Notes: a model not told the origin generated them from the sequence alone. 55,409 bases of DNA from Planctomycetota bacterium (GCA_028281765.1 JANQJF010000108.1:1-55409); one strand, 5' to 3'. Counted from the first letter of the stretch, positions 17,150 to 27,400 are shown. Numbers and translations are program-made.

Positions 17150-19684
17150 TCAGCGGACGTGGACTTCGACGCGACCGCCGGACGCCGCGCCGATGCTTGC
17201 GCGCAAGGGCGCACCGTCCGGACGCGTCGCGACGACTTCGACCGCGGTCTCCGGCGCCGTAAACCATCCGGTCGTGCCGCCGACAACCGGCAGGCCGCGC
17301 AGCGTCCGGCGCGTGTTGCCTTCGAAGCGCTGCGCGAGGACGAGCTCCCCGGCCGCGTCGCGCAGCTCGACGCTCACGACCTGGGCGTCGGTCGGAATCG
17401 ACACACGCATCGGCAGACGCCGCGTCACGCGCACCGTCTGGAACCCGTCGTCCGTGACGTCTCGAGCATGCGTCAGCACGTCGACTCCTTCGACCCGCAA
17501 CGCGATCTCTCCCGGCGGCACGCCGCGCAGCTCGAACGTCCCGTCGGCCGCGGTGCGGCGCCACGGCCCGAGCTTCAGGTTGCTCCAGATCGTCGACTCC
17601 TCACGGCGCAGCGCGAAGCTGACGCGCTGTACGCCGACGTCGACGCCTTCGACCGGGGTGCCGTCCGCACCGACGACGCGACCACGAATCGGTGAACGCT
17701 CGGCAGTCGGATCGACCCGCAGGATGACCGCCTCTTCGCCCGGCCGCACGTTCGGAATCGACTGGATCGCTCCAGCCGGAGTCATCACCGACACGGTGTA
17801 GTTCCGATCACAGAGCCCGTCGATGTCGAAGCCGCCGTCATCCGCGGTCTCGAAGACGCGCGAGACCTCGAGTGGATCGCTCGACAGGAGACTCTCGACG
17901 ACCTGCGGCATCCAGCTCGCGTCGATGTCGCGATAGCGCGCGCCGCGACGCTCGACACCCGCGGTCTCGTCGTCGCGAATCGAACACCAAAACACCGTCG
18001 GGTCCGCGATCCAAACGCGCGCGAACGGCACGGGATCGCCGGCCGGGGACAGCACCACGCCGCGCAGACGCAGCGGCGCCGGGCCGAGCCGAACCTCCAG
18101 GAGCTCGTCCGATGTACCGACCCGCACTTCACCGGGCTGGCGGCCGGCGGCCAGCGCACGCACCGTGCGTGGCTCCTCCGAGCCCGGCAGACAGAACGAA
18201 CCGTCGCGAGCCGACCGCGTCACGAACGTGCCGTCGGACACCTTCGCGTCCGCGACGGCGCGCCCCTCGACGTCGAACACGAAGCCCCGCAGGTCTCCGG
18301 GCCGAGGCTCCAGCCGCTGCAGAGTCACCGTCCAACCGTCTTTTCCATCGCGCGGCATCGGCGCCGTCGCATCGACGAACCCTTCGCGTTTCACGACGAG
18401 CTGCGCGCCTTCGACGGCAGGAGCCCGGGAAAGAGCAAAGCGCCCATCACTCGCAGTGACGCACGCGTGGCGCCGCGTGACCGAGTGCTCGAGCGCCACA
18501 TCAGACTGCTCGCGCACTCCCGCCGGGGGCACGACCTCGACGAGCGCTTCGGCCAACGGCGTTCCCGACGCGTCGACGACCGTGCCCGCGAGGCTCACGC
18601 TGCGCACCGCAACCACCGTCACGTGCCACCCGCCGCGATCGAACTCCGGATAGCCCGCGACGAGCGACGTGTGCGTCGCGCTCGCGACCTCGACGAAGCC
18701 CCGCGCAGCGACGTCGTCGAGCGCGAACTCTCCCGCGGGATCGCTGACGGCAATGCGAAGTCCGCCGCCGCGGTTCGGAGCGCGCGAGTACTCGGGCACG
18801 AAGCGCACTACCAACCCGGGCAGCGGCGCGCCCTGCGCATCGACGACGCGTCCTTGCACGCGCCTCGTGCTCGGATCGAACGCCGACCGCTCGTAGTCGT
18901 CGAGCTCGACGCGCCCGCCGCCGGTTCGTATCCGCGCGCGTTCGGGACCCGCCTCGTCCTCGGACGCACCTTCACTCGCCTCGGGCACCGCGCTCCCCGC
19001 GACGCGCAACTCTTCGACCGACGGTCCCGTGTGCCCGGACTCGGGCCACCAGATGAACGCCGCCGATCCCGCCGCCAACACGACGAGCGCCGCCGCGATC
19101 CAGTGCAAGGCGAACGCGCCGGAGGCAGCCGCCCGCGGCGGCGCGCGCAGAATCGGCACGAGCGCGGCCATCCACGCGCGACGGTCACCACCGCGCCCGT
19201 CGTCGAGGCGCGTACGTAGCTGCGCGAGGCCACGCTGCAGCTGCGTCTTGACCGTCGCGACCGGCACGTCGCGTCGCCGCGCAATCGTGGTCGGCATCTC
19301 TCCTTCGAAGTAGCGCAGCAGCAGGACCTCGCGGTACGGCTCGGACATGCTCATCACCGCATCCACGACTTCCCGATGCCCGGCCGCGCGCGCGACGACG
19401 TCGAACGTCGAGGGCTCGGCCTCGGCCGAAGCCGCCGCGGCCTCGCGCTTCTGCCGGCGCCCCTCGCCGCGGAGCCGCATCCACAGCTGATTCCGCAGGA
19501 TCCCGCCGAGCCACGCCCGCGGCGACCGGACCGCCGCGGCGTTCTGCCCGAGCGCCGCGACGTAGGTGTCCTGAGCCAGATCCTCGGCCACGTCCGGATC
19601 CCGCACGAGCCGCAACGCGAGCGCGTGCAGCCATTCGGAATGCGCCAGCAGCGCCTCGTGATCGGCCAGTTCGGACGTCGACAT
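17150..19684 (-). CDS. Membrane-tethered ECF sigma factor fused to carboxypeptidase-regulatory-like repeats (fusion 1)
   Basis: The protein has 844 residues. Residues 12-165 are a full ECF sigma factor. Region 2 contains DVAEDLAQDTYVAALGQ. Region 4 contains MSEPYREVLLLRYFEGEMPT and VPVATVKTQLQRGLAQLRTR. A linker GGDRRAWMAALVP leads into one membrane helix (about 191-212, FALHWIAAALVVLAAGSAAF). The remaining ~630 residues lie outside the cytoplasm and contain about five carboxypeptidase-regulatory-like Ig folds, with motifs VQGRVVDAQGAPLPGLVVRF, LAGTVVDASGTPLAEALVEV, LRGFVFDVEGRAVADAKV, LRGVVLSPAGDPVPFARVWI and IRGRVVGADGTPVEGVDV. A sigma domain anchored this way could be released by proteolysis on an external signal (inference). 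No separate anti-sigma gene is adjacent. Confidence 0.92.
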   Translation of the reverse strand: MSTSELADHEALLAHSEWLHALALRLVRDPDVAEDLAQDTYVAALGQNAAAVRSPRAWLGGILRNQLWMRLRGEGRRQKREAAAASAEAEPSTFDVVARAAGHREVVDAVMSMSEPYREVLLLRYFEGEMPTTIARRRDVPVATVKTQLQRGLAQLRTRLDDGRGGDRRAWMAALVPILRAPPRAAASGAFALHWIAAALVVLAAGSAAFIWWPESGHTGPSVEELRVAGSAVPEASEGASEDEAGPERARIRTGGGRVELDDYERSAFDPSTRRVQGRVVDAQGAPLPGLVVRFVPEYSRAPNRGGGLRIAVSDPAGEFALDDVAARGFVEVASATHTSLVAGYPEFDRGGWHVTVVAVRSVSLAGTVVDASGTPLAEALVEVVPPAGVREQSDVALEHSVTRRHACVTASDGRFALSRAPAVEGAQLVVKREGFVDATAPMPRDGKDGWTVTLQRLEPRPGDLRGFVFDVEGRAVADAKVSDGTFVTRSARDGSFCLPGSEEPRTVRALAAGRQPGEVRVGTSDELLEVRLGPAPLRLRGVVLSPAGDPVPFARVWIADPTVFWCSIRDDETAGVERRGARYRDIDASWMPQVVESLLSSDPLEVSRVFETADDGGFDIDGLCDRNYTVSVMTPAGAIQSIPNVRPGEEAVILRVDPTAERSPIRGRVVGADGTPVEGVDVGVQRVSFALRREESTIWSNLKLGPWRRTAADGTFELRGVPPGEIALRVEGVDVLTHARDVTDDGFQTVRVTRRLPMRVSIPTDAQVVSVELRDAAGELVLAQRFEGNTRRTLRGLPVVGGTTGWFTAPETAVEVVATRPDGAPLRASIGAASGGRVEVHVR

Positions 19685-19723
19685 GGATCTGGACTCCGAG
19701 TTGCCGGGGGGGTCTCGCCGGGA

Positions 19724-19744
19724 CTCGAAAAATCACCGAGAATC
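19724..19744 (+). promoter_or_regulatory. CTCGAAAA...CGAGAATC motif between fusion 1 and the thioredoxin-like gene
   Basis: CTCGAAAA, a five-base spacer, CGAGAATC: the CTCG and CGAG ends form an inverted pair. A near-identical motif, one base shorter, lies at 24395-24414 before ECF fusion 2. Here it sits in the 129-bp divergent region between ECF fusion 1 and the gene at 19814. It is a candidate operator or ECF-type promoter element. Confidence 0.3.
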
Positions 19745-19813
19745 ATGAGTCCGACCGTCGTGGTGCGGCAACTCCCCCTCGACCCGCCCCGACTCAGACC
19801 CACAGGTTTCACG

Positions 19814-20938
19814 ATGCGCATTCGCACTGCCATCGGCTGCTGCGCCCTCGCGGCCGCGGCATCTGCCCAATCCACGCCCACGTGGTACGCGAGCGGTTTC
19901 GAAGGCGCGCTCGGCATGGCCCGCGACCGAGGCTGCCTCGTGCTCGTCTACTTCCACATGGACGGCAGCCAGCACTGCGAGAAGCTCTGGACGGAAACAC
20001 TCAACGCGGCCAGCGTCGCGAAGCTCGATCAGTTCGTTTGCTTCGGCGCCAAGGCGACAGAAGGCGAAGGGGTAGGCCTCGTGCAGCGCTTCGGCGTCAC
20101 GACGGTGCCCTCGCTGCTGTTCGTCGATGGACGGGGCCAGGTCGAGGATGCGATCGTCGGCTACGTCGGCACCGCGATGTTCGACGGGCAGGTCGACCGC
20201 ATCGTCTCGGGCAACGGCACGGTCTCGAACCTGCGCGCGATCGCGTCGCAGGATCCGAGCAACCTCGCGCTGCGCTTCGATTTTGCGATGAAGCTCGCGT
20301 ACGTCGGCGACAAGAGGACGAGCGACATCCTGATCGATTCGATCCGCAAGGAAGACCCCGAGGGCAAGACCGTCGGCGGTGCGCGCATTCTGTTGCGCGA
20401 CGCGACGCAGCAGGCGACCGCCCGCGCGACGAATCCCGGCGATCCGAAGACGTGGGATCTCGATCCGGTGCGCGAGCTGCTGTCGCGACTCGTCGTTCCC
20501 GACGTCCTGATCCAAGGCTGGTCTTGGCTCGGTGATCAGGAAGGCGAGCGCGGCAACATGAGCGCCGCACACGATGCGTTCTGCAACGCGCTCCAGCATC
20601 TGCCGCGTGCGGGCTTCGAATACCAACCCGTCGGGTTCGCGCAGCGCGCGTGGGTCAACGCGAGCGCGTTGAGCAAGGCCCAGCTACGCGACTTCGGCGC
20701 GCACATGGAGCGCATCTACGGACCGCTCTACGAGTCGCACGCCAACGGCACGGCCAAGAAGCCGGAGTCCCCGAAAGCCGCGGAGGAACCGGCGATGCAG
20801 ATCGGCGCACTCGCGCGCGGACGCTTCCTCGCCGGAGACACGAAAGGCGCGCGCGAGGCTGCCGACGTCGCGACGAAGCTGATGCCGGAGAGCGAAGAGC
20901 TCGCACGCCTGCGGCAGGACGTCACCGCGACGCGGTAG
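19814..20938 (+). CDS. Secreted thioredoxin-fold protein with SxxC motif (paralogue 2)
   Basis: The protein has 374 residues. A signal peptide (about 1-19, MRIRTAIGCCALAAAASAQ) precedes a thioredoxin-like domain with FHMDGSQHC (Ser52, Cys55) in the active-site position and VPSLLFVDGRGQVEDAIVGY as the cis-proline loop. The C-terminal helical domain carries IRKEDPEGKTVGGARILLRD and DPKTWDLDPV, the same phrases as in the protein at 15859-17064, so the two are paralogues. Both have Ser in place of the first Cys of CxxC. ATG 19814 is the only start giving a signal peptide; the long upstream extension in frame has none. The gene is divergent from ECF fusion 1 across 129 bp. Confidence 0.87.
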   Translation: MRIRTAIGCCALAAAASAQSTPTWYASGFEGALGMARDRGCLVLVYFHMDGSQHCEKLWTETLNAASVAKLDQFVCFGAKATEGEGVGLVQRFGVTTVPSLLFVDGRGQVEDAIVGYVGTAMFDGQVDRIVSGNGTVSNLRAIASQDPSNLALRFDFAMKLAYVGDKRTSDILIDSIRKEDPEGKTVGGARILLRDATQQATARATNPGDPKTWDLDPVRELLSRLVVPDVLIQGWSWLGDQEGERGNMSAAHDAFCNALQHLPRAGFEYQPVGFAQRAWVNASALSKAQLRDFGAHMERIYGPLYESHANGTAKKPESPKAAEEPAMQIGALARGRFLAGDTKGAREAADVATKLMPESEELARLRQDVTATR

Positions 20939-20991
20939 ACGGCTTCTTGTCGAGGTTCGCGGAACGGGTGGAGGGAGCGGGCGCGGGCTAC

Positions 20992-21018
20992 GGGTCACCA
21001 CCTCGCAGGCGCAAGCGC
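20992..21018 (+). repeat. Half-site related to the long hairpin at 22736-22773
   Basis: GGGTCACCA followed two bases later by TCGCAGGCGCAAGCGC matches the left arm and loop of the element at 22736-22773 almost base for base. The right arm is decayed here (only TGGCCC is found further on). It lies in the 113-bp gap between two convergent genes. Confidence 0.4.
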
Positions 21019-21051
21019 AGCGCGGGGCGGCGTCGGTGGCCCGGGACTCTC

Positions 21052-22599
21052 TCACTGAATCCACTCGACCACGTGCTCGTACCAGCTCGACGCGTAGTAG
21101 TCGTCGATGATCTCCTGGTAGAACTTGTTGCGCGTGCTCCGGTTCGCGCCGCGCGCACGCGAGAACAGCGCGTCCGCGCTCTTCTGGTGCTTCTTTCGCA
21201 GCTTGCCGTAGGCCTTCATCGTCGACTCCGCAGCACCTGCGAACGCGAACTTGCGGCGGAACTCCAAGAACGTCGGCACCCACTCGTTGTTCTTGTCGGC
21301 CTTGATCGCGCTCGCGAGCTCGGCAGCCGGCTCGGCGGCGACCGCGTCGATCTGCTTCTCGAGCTCGTCGATGTCTTCGCTTCGCGCGTTGCCGAGCTCG
21401 CGCGCCCGCGCCAGCACCGCGGTCGCGGAGCGGTAGTCCTCGGACTCAACGCATTCGGCCCCGTACTCGACGAGCTCCTGGACGTCCGGGCTCGTCACCT
21501 TCTCGATCCAGCGCACGGCTTGCTCAACCGGCAGGCGCGCGAACATGTGGGCGGCGTGCGGATCCGTGAAGAACTTGACCCGCGGGAACTCGCCATCGAT
21601 CAACCGCGCGTAGCAGTACTGCCCGCCGCTGAACTCGACGACGCCGTCGTTCTCGCCGTGGATCGGTGCCCACGCGAGCTGCAGCTGCTGCTCGCGGCGC
21701 TTGCCCTCGAAGTTGTCCGGCTCGCACTGCACGAGCAGATTGCACGACATCGGGAACGCGCCGACGATCAGCTCGGGGTAGTACATCGCAACCGCGTAGC
21801 TCAGGAAGCCTCCCTGCGAATGCCCGCCGATGATCCACTGCGTGATCGGCAGCGTCGCGCCAAGCTCCTGCAGCGCGTCCGCGACGAGCGCCGGGCTCTG
21901 GCGGTGCACCCACTTCGGCCCCCGCTCCGGACCGCTGAAGTTGATGTAGGTGAAGTTGTAGGCGAGCCGCCCCGCCTTCGCGGCCGGACTGAGCTTCTCC
22001 CCGTCGAAGCCGACGAGAATGTAGTCCTCCGCGAGCTTCGGCCACGCAGCAGCAATCGTGTGCACGTAGTCCGCCGAAGTCATGTTCGACCCGTGGAAGA
22101 ACGCGATCGCCGGATACTCGCGCTTGCCGTTGTACTTCTTCGGCACGCGGAGGTGGAAGTTCAGCCAGCTGTGCGACTGCCCGCTGACGATCTTGCCCGG
22201 CTTCGGCTTCGGCATCTTCGGATCGATGCGGTACGCCCGCCACGGTCCCGAGTCGCCACCCTTCGTCGTGAACTCGCCGGAGAATTGGTCGCCGCCCTTC
22301 CAGAGCTCGAGCGTGCCTTCGCCGCGCGCGCCGCCCTTCGCCTCGAAGGTCAGCTTCTTGCCCTTCACCTTGCCGTTGATCTTGATCTTGTTGTCGAAGC
22401 CGCCGGTGCCGGTGACCTTCTTCCCCTTCTGCTTGAGCTTCATCGGCCCGAGCTGCGTCGCCCATTCGCCCGTGAAGTTCTTCTTCTTGCGCGGGATCGC
22501 TGCGGCCTCGAAGTGGACGATCGGATCGGGTTGCGCGCCGATGTACGGGCCCTGGGGGGCCGTGGCCGTCGAGGCGAGGAGGAGGAGTTGCAGGATCAT
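21052..22599 (-). CDS. Secreted alpha/beta hydrolase with an N-terminal beta domain
   Basis: The protein has 515 residues. After a short signal peptide (about 1-14), a Lys/Gly-rich beta domain (about 35-115, GEWATQLGPMKLKQKGKKVT and similar strands) precedes an alpha/beta hydrolase. The oxyanion/HG segment is IAFFHGSNM, the nucleophile elbow is GGHSQGG (Ser261), the acid lies in HGENDGVV (Asp318) and the base in DPHAAHMF (His348 or His351). This arrangement resembles PHB-depolymerase/feruloyl-esterase-like proteins. A helical C-terminal tail of ~140 residues follows. The substrate is unknown. ATG 22599 has AGAGGG upstream; the longer open frame before it is Pro-rich and probably not translated. 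Confidence 0.88.
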   Translation of the reverse strand: MILQLLLLASTATAPQGPYIGAQPDPIVHFEAAAIPRKKKNFTGEWATQLGPMKLKQKGKKVTGTGGFDNKIKINGKVKGKKLTFEAKGGARGEGTLELWKGGDQFSGEFTTKGGDSGPWRAYRIDPKMPKPKPGKIVSGQSHSWLNFHLRVPKKYNGKREYPAIAFFHGSNMTSADYVHTIAAAWPKLAEDYILVGFDGEKLSPAAKAGRLAYNFTYINFSGPERGPKWVHRQSPALVADALQELGATLPITQWIIGGHSQGGFLSYAVAMYYPELIVGAFPMSCNLLVQCEPDNFEGKRREQQLQLAWAPIHGENDGVVEFSGGQYCYARLIDGEFPRVKFFTDPHAAHMFARLPVEQAVRWIEKVTSPDVQELVEYGAECVESEDYRSATAVLARARELGNARSEDIDELEKQIDAVAAEPAAELASAIKADKNNEWVPTFLEFRRKFAFAGAAESTMKAYGKLRKKHQKSADALFSRARGANRSTRNKFYQEIIDDYYASSWYEHVVEWIQ

Positions 22600-22735
22600 G
22601 GCGTGCCCTCTGGGTGGGGTCCTTGGGTTGAGTTTCACCGGGAGAACACCGGGGAGAGGGAGGGTGTTGGGGAAATGGATGGAAATCCTGGGTGGTGGGG
22701 CGGGGCCGGGTCGGGGGCCACGGGGCACGGGGCAG

Positions 22736-22773
22736 GGGTCACCATCGCGCAGGCGCATGCGCGGTGGTGACCC
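22736..22773. terminator. Long hairpin, probable terminator of the Asp-box gene
   Basis: GGGTCACCA (22736-22744) pairs perfectly with TGGTGACCC (22765-22773). Inside, CGCGC pairs with GCGCG. A single T:G wobble joins the two stems, giving about 15 stacked pairs with an 8-base loop AGGCGCAT. It lies 46 bp downstream of the minus-strand gene ending at 22819, which suits a terminator. No T-tract is present. Confidence 0.55.
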
Positions 22774-22818
22774 TTGACGCCCCGCGCCCGGTCCCGACTC
22801 CGCGCCTTTGCGTCGTCC

Positions 22819-24246
22819 CTACCCGATCCAGGATCGAACCGAGTTGGTCATCGACAGCCCCATGGCGGCACCAGAGTCCAAGAAGACGCCCTGGAAGTTG
22901 ACGTTCAGACCGGCAAGCGCCGGGTCCGTCGAAAGCGCGAAGGCAATCGAGGCGGCGCCGTCGCCGACCACGCCGAGGACGCCATTGGCAACCCACGGCA
23001 CGGTCGTGATCGGATCGACGAGCACCGTCCCACCGAGGAACGGGATCGAAACCTGGCTCGCGACACCGAAGCCCACGAACAACGCGCCGGTCGCACCGCC
23101 GCCGACCTGATCGGCGTCGACGGAAAACACGCCGCCTCGAACGGGAGAACCGCCCATCGAGAGTCGCGGAATGACCGCGCCGGATCCGGGTGTGCCGTTG
23201 CCGACCTCGAGAGCACCGAACGGACGGTTGAAGTACAGGCCCGGGCCATCCACCATCGTTCGGAAGTCGTACCACGCGGCTCCGACGCGGTCCTGCTGCG
23301 CCACCAACCGCAGATACCGGGAATCTGCCGTGCCCATGGGGTTCGAGTTCAGTCTCGCGGGCGCCGTCCAAGTCAAACCCGCGTCGAGCGAGTAGCTCAC
23401 GTACGGGTCCCTCGGGAAAGGCGAGTAGCTGCCCAATGCAACGAGATTGCCCGCCCCTTCCAACGCGAACCCACCGGGAATCGGCAGCGCCTGCCACGTG
23501 ACCCCACCATCGGCCGATCGACTGACTTGTAGCGGCGTCGCGGGGTCGTCGATGCCCCAGCACGAGAGCACGACGTTGCCCGAACGATGCACGTCGATGG
23601 AGCTCGCACTGGTCCAACCCGTCCACGGCGGCGAGAGGCGAACGTCGTTCGCCAGCCACGTGATTCCGCCGTCCGGGGACGAATTGCTGAAGACTTCCAT
23701 CGAAGCGCCCGGGAGCGATCCGGTCCGGTTGTCGCGCCACACGACGGACACGCCGCCACCGTCCCGGGCGACGTTCGGCAGGTCTCGATCACTGATGCTG
23801 CCCGCCGCGTTCGTGTTGATCCGCGTGTCCGTCGCCTGCCAGGTTTGGCCGCCGTCCTGCGACGAGTTGCAGAAGACGTCGCCCCGGCCGCCGAAACGGT
23901 CGTCCACCCAGGTGACGCTGACACCCGTCGAATCCGCCGCGGCATCGAAATACACCGGTTCCGCGGTCGAGATCTGCACCGAACTCCAGCTCACACCATT
24001 GTCGATCGAACGGCTGGCGTGGATCCCGTCGGGGAGTGCGTTGAAGATGGTGTCCACGGAGATCACGACGGGCTCGGCGTTGTTGGAGAACATGATCTGG
24101 GGCTGGGTCGTACGTCTACGCGACCGCTGACCGGTTCCCCCGGGCCCGAATGGGCTGACGCGCAAATCGGGCATCGAGGCTTGCGCACCAATCGGCGCGG
24201 CGAAAAGTAAGAGGGCGAAGCCGGAGAGAGCGGTGCGAAAGTTCAT
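22819..24246 (-). CDS. Secreted Asp-box (sialidase-fold) protein with a C-terminal module
   Basis: The protein has 475 residues. The signal peptide is MNFRTALSGFALLLFAAPIG (cleavage near AQA). About six sialidase-type repeats follow, with Asp-box-like motifs: SRSIDNGVSWSSV, NSSQDGGQTWQATD, NSSPDGGITWLAND, SRSADGGVTWQALP and SYSLDAGLTWTAPA, and with VSVTWVDDR-type strands between them. No sialidase catalytic triad (Arg triad, Tyr/Glu) is evident, so enzymatic activity is doubtful. The last ~110 residues form the module shared with the proteins at 8340 and 27644 (IPFLGGTVLVDP, ALSTDPALAGLNVNFQGVFL). ATG 24246 is the only start giving a signal peptide. Confidence 0.9.
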   Translation of the reverse strand: MNFRTALSGFALLLFAAPIGAQASMPDLRVSPFGPGGTGQRSRRRTTQPQIMFSNNAEPVVISVDTIFNALPDGIHASRSIDNGVSWSSVQISTAEPVYFDAAADSTGVSVTWVDDRFGGRGDVFCNSSQDGGQTWQATDTRINTNAAGSISDRDLPNVARDGGGVSVVWRDNRTGSLPGASMEVFSNSSPDGGITWLANDVRLSPPWTGWTSASSIDVHRSGNVVLSCWGIDDPATPLQVSRSADGGVTWQALPIPGGFALEGAGNLVALGSYSPFPRDPYVSYSLDAGLTWTAPARLNSNPMGTADSRYLRLVAQQDRVGAAWYDFRTMVDGPGLYFNRPFGALEVGNGTPGSGAVIPRLSMGGSPVRGGVFSVDADQVGGGATGALFVGFGVASQVSIPFLGGTVLVDPITTVPWVANGVLGVVGDGAASIAFALSTDPALAGLNVNFQGVFLDSGAAMGLSMTNSVRSWIG

Positions 24247-24394
24247 CGGCGAGGCGAGAGTCGGGCCAGAACGGAATTCGTGTCCGCGATGCGCGGCCTG
24301 GTTGCCGGATTCTACACTTGGCCTCGACCCGCGGGTCCCGCCCCCGGCTCCAGACTCGGCGGGGGCGGCGGTAGGTGCCGGCCGATTGGGCCCC

Positions 24395-24414
24395 CTCGAA
24401 AACCCCCGAGAATC
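24395..24414 (+). promoter_or_regulatory. CTCGAAAA...CGAGAATC motif before ECF fusion 2
   Basis: This is a 20-base copy of the motif at 19724-19744, with a four-base C spacer. It lies 37 bp upstream of the ECF fusion 2 start, in the 205-bp divergent region. Two copies, both in divergent regions beside ECF fusion genes, make it a candidate regulatory element. Confidence 0.3.
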
Positions 24415-24451
24415 CTCCAACACCCTCACCCCCTCGGGTGTTTCCCTTTCG

Positions 24452-27400
24452 ATGACTCCCCCACCCAAACCCGGCGTCGACTCTCTCCTCGAGCACGCCG
24501 AATTCGTGCGCGGCCTCGCCCGCGGGCTGCTCGGCAACACGCAGGATGCAGACGACCTCGCGCAGGACGCGTGGGTGGCGGCGCTGAAGCGGCCACCGGA
24601 GCAGGAGGGCGGACAGATCCGCGGGTGGTTCCGCAAGATCGTGCGCAACACCGGGGCGAACCGCATGCGGGATGCGCGGCGACGGGAACAACACGAGCAA
24701 GCCGCGGTGCGAGAAGGCGCGGTCCGCGACCCCGCGGTGCCAGCGGTCGACGAGATCCTCGAACGCGAGCAGGTGCGCCGGCGCGTCGTCGAAGCCGTCG
24801 TGTCGCTGCCGGAGCCGCGGCGCGCCGTCGTGCTGCTGCGCTACTTCGAAGGGCTCTCGTCGACGGAGATCGGCAACCGATTGGGACGTTCGCCGGCGAC
24901 CGTGCGCGGCCAGCTGCGTGACGGGCTCGAGATGTTGCGCACGCGGCTCGATCGGGAGCATGGCGGCAACCGCGCGGCGTGGACCGGACCGCTCGCCGGG
25001 CTGCTCAACTTGCCGACCAAGCAGACGCTCGTCGTCGCGTCGCTCGCACCCGTCGTTCGTTGGCTCTGGATCGGCGCGGCGGCGGCGACCGTGTGTGGCG
25101 GCATCTGGTTCGCGTTGGGCGGGGACGACCCGCAGCCGAACTCGCACCTCGTCGCCGACGCTCCGGACGATCCGGTGGCAGCCGAACCGGAGACGACACC
25201 GAGCGCAGCGGACCGTGCGACGGTCGTCGTCGAGCTTACGGCGACAACCGAACCATCGCGCTGGACGTGTCCGGCCGAACGTGGTCCCGCGACGCTCCAC
25301 GGCCGCGTCGTCGACCGCCACACACGCGAACCCGTCGCTGGCGCACAGGTCGTGTGTCGCTCGCACCACGGTCGCCTGCGCCACGGCTACGACCTCGTCG
25401 ACGACCGCAACGTTCGCACCGCCATCTGGACTGCGGCGGACGGGAGCTTCCTCTTCGACCAGCTGCCGAGCGGTCCGTATCGACTCGAGTTCTCCGACGA
25501 CACCGGCCGCCGGGCGCGCCGTGACGTCGTCGCGAGTGCTCAGCGAGACGAGCCGATCACGATCGGTCTCGACGAACGGCACGCGCTCTACGGGCACGTG
25601 ATCGTCGAAGTGTCCGACCCGAACGGACGCCCGGTGCTCGACGCGAACGTCGAGCTGATCGGGGCGGACCAAGTCCACGGTCCGATCGGGTATCGCGGCG
25701 CGCCATCGCTGACCGGCAAAACCGACGCGGACGGACGCTGCGATCTCCACGCGCCGGGTCGACTCGACTCGCTGTTCGAGGGACTGGTGACCGTGACGGC
25801 GGCCGACGGACGCGTCGCGCTCGAGCGCATCGCACGGCCCGAGCACGGCAACTCGATGCCGGTGCTCCGCGTCACGCTCGAGCCGCCCGGCACGATCGAG
25901 GGCACGCTGCGAGCCGACGCCGTGGACGCGTTCGACGGCCTCGCCGTCTTCGCGCACCCGGGCCTCGTCTACGGCAACGTGTATCGCTCTGCAGAACACC
26001 TCGCGAAGCGCGCGACGATCGAAGGGGATCGCTTCCGAATCGAAGGCGTCCCGCCGGGCTCGTATCGCATCGAAGTCCGTGGCGAGCGCGGACAGCGCGC
26101 GGTCTTCGAAAAGCGACCGCCAAACGCCTGGGTCGAGACCGGCAAGACCGTCGAAGTCGATCTCCAGGTCGCGATCGGGGCGCGTGTCGTCGGCACGGTG
26201 CGCACGTCCGACAATCGGCCGCTCGCGGGGGTGCGTATCCGCGCGCACAAGGCCAGCGACTCGGACGGCACGGTGCACGTCGGGCTCGCGAACGTGATCA
26301 CCCACCCCGACAAGCTCTACGACGGATTCACCGCCGTGACGGACGCGGTGGGTCGATACGAGCTCGTCGGCCTTCCGCCGGCGCGATACGAGCTCCGCGC
26401 TGCGCTCGAAGGCTGGTCGCATGGCGATGCAGCCGTACACGCCAGCGTGGAGGAGGTCGCGAGCGTCGACCTCGTGCTCGGACCGGCCGGAGTCCTACAG
26501 GGTGTCGCGAACCCCGGCGATCTCGGCATCCGTCCGGTGAACGATCCCGATTCTCTGGTGAGAACGTGGATCAGCGGCGACGGCAGCTTCACGCTCCCCG
26601 GCATCGCCGCGGGTGAGTACGAGGTCGGCGCGTGGGACTACAAGACCAGCTCGCTGCTCGTTTCGCGGGTCGTCGAGATCGAAGCGCACCGCACGACTTG
26701 GGTCGACCTGCGGGACATGGCGGTCGCGCATGCGTCCGGCCGTGTGGTCGCCGACGGGCAGCCGGTCGAAGGCGCCGCGATTGCGATCGGCGAACGCATC
26801 GTCGCGACCACCGGCGCGGACGGCCAGTTCCGCGCCCGGCTGCGCGGCACGAAGAACGTCCGCGGTAGCGTGGCGGTCGACGGACTCCTCGTCGGCAAGT
26901 TCCGATGGCGAAGTCTGCAGCTCGGCGAGAACGCCGTCCCGGACGTCGACGTCTCCGGACCTCCGCTCACGCTCCGCGCGCTCGATGAACACGGCCGACC
27001 AGCGACCGCATCGGTGCGCCTGTGGGGTGGCTGGCCGGACTACGCCGACGAAGTCGTGCGGCGCACGAACAGGGAAGGCGTCGTGCACTTCCGCATCGCG
27101 CCACCGGAGAAGTTCAAGCTGCGGGTTTCGTTCGACTCGGGCGTGCGTGTGTTCGAACGCATCGAGCGCGAGGCGGGCGACGATCCGATCACCGTCGAGG
27201 TGCGAGAACATCCCCACGCAACCGCGCGCCTGCACGTCGTGGACACGAGCGGTCGACCGATCGTCGGCCTCGGCATTTCGGTCGCCGGGAACGCGAAGCC
27301 CGGGATCACCGATGACCCCGCGCTCGTCTACAAGGCGCGGGAGTGGACCAAGTACGTGCGCACCGACGACAACGGCGTCGCACTGTTCCGGGGCATCCGT

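Noticed and set aside
22819..24246. Active sialidase
   Set aside because: Asp-boxes are present, but the arginine triad and other catalytic residues cannot be identified.
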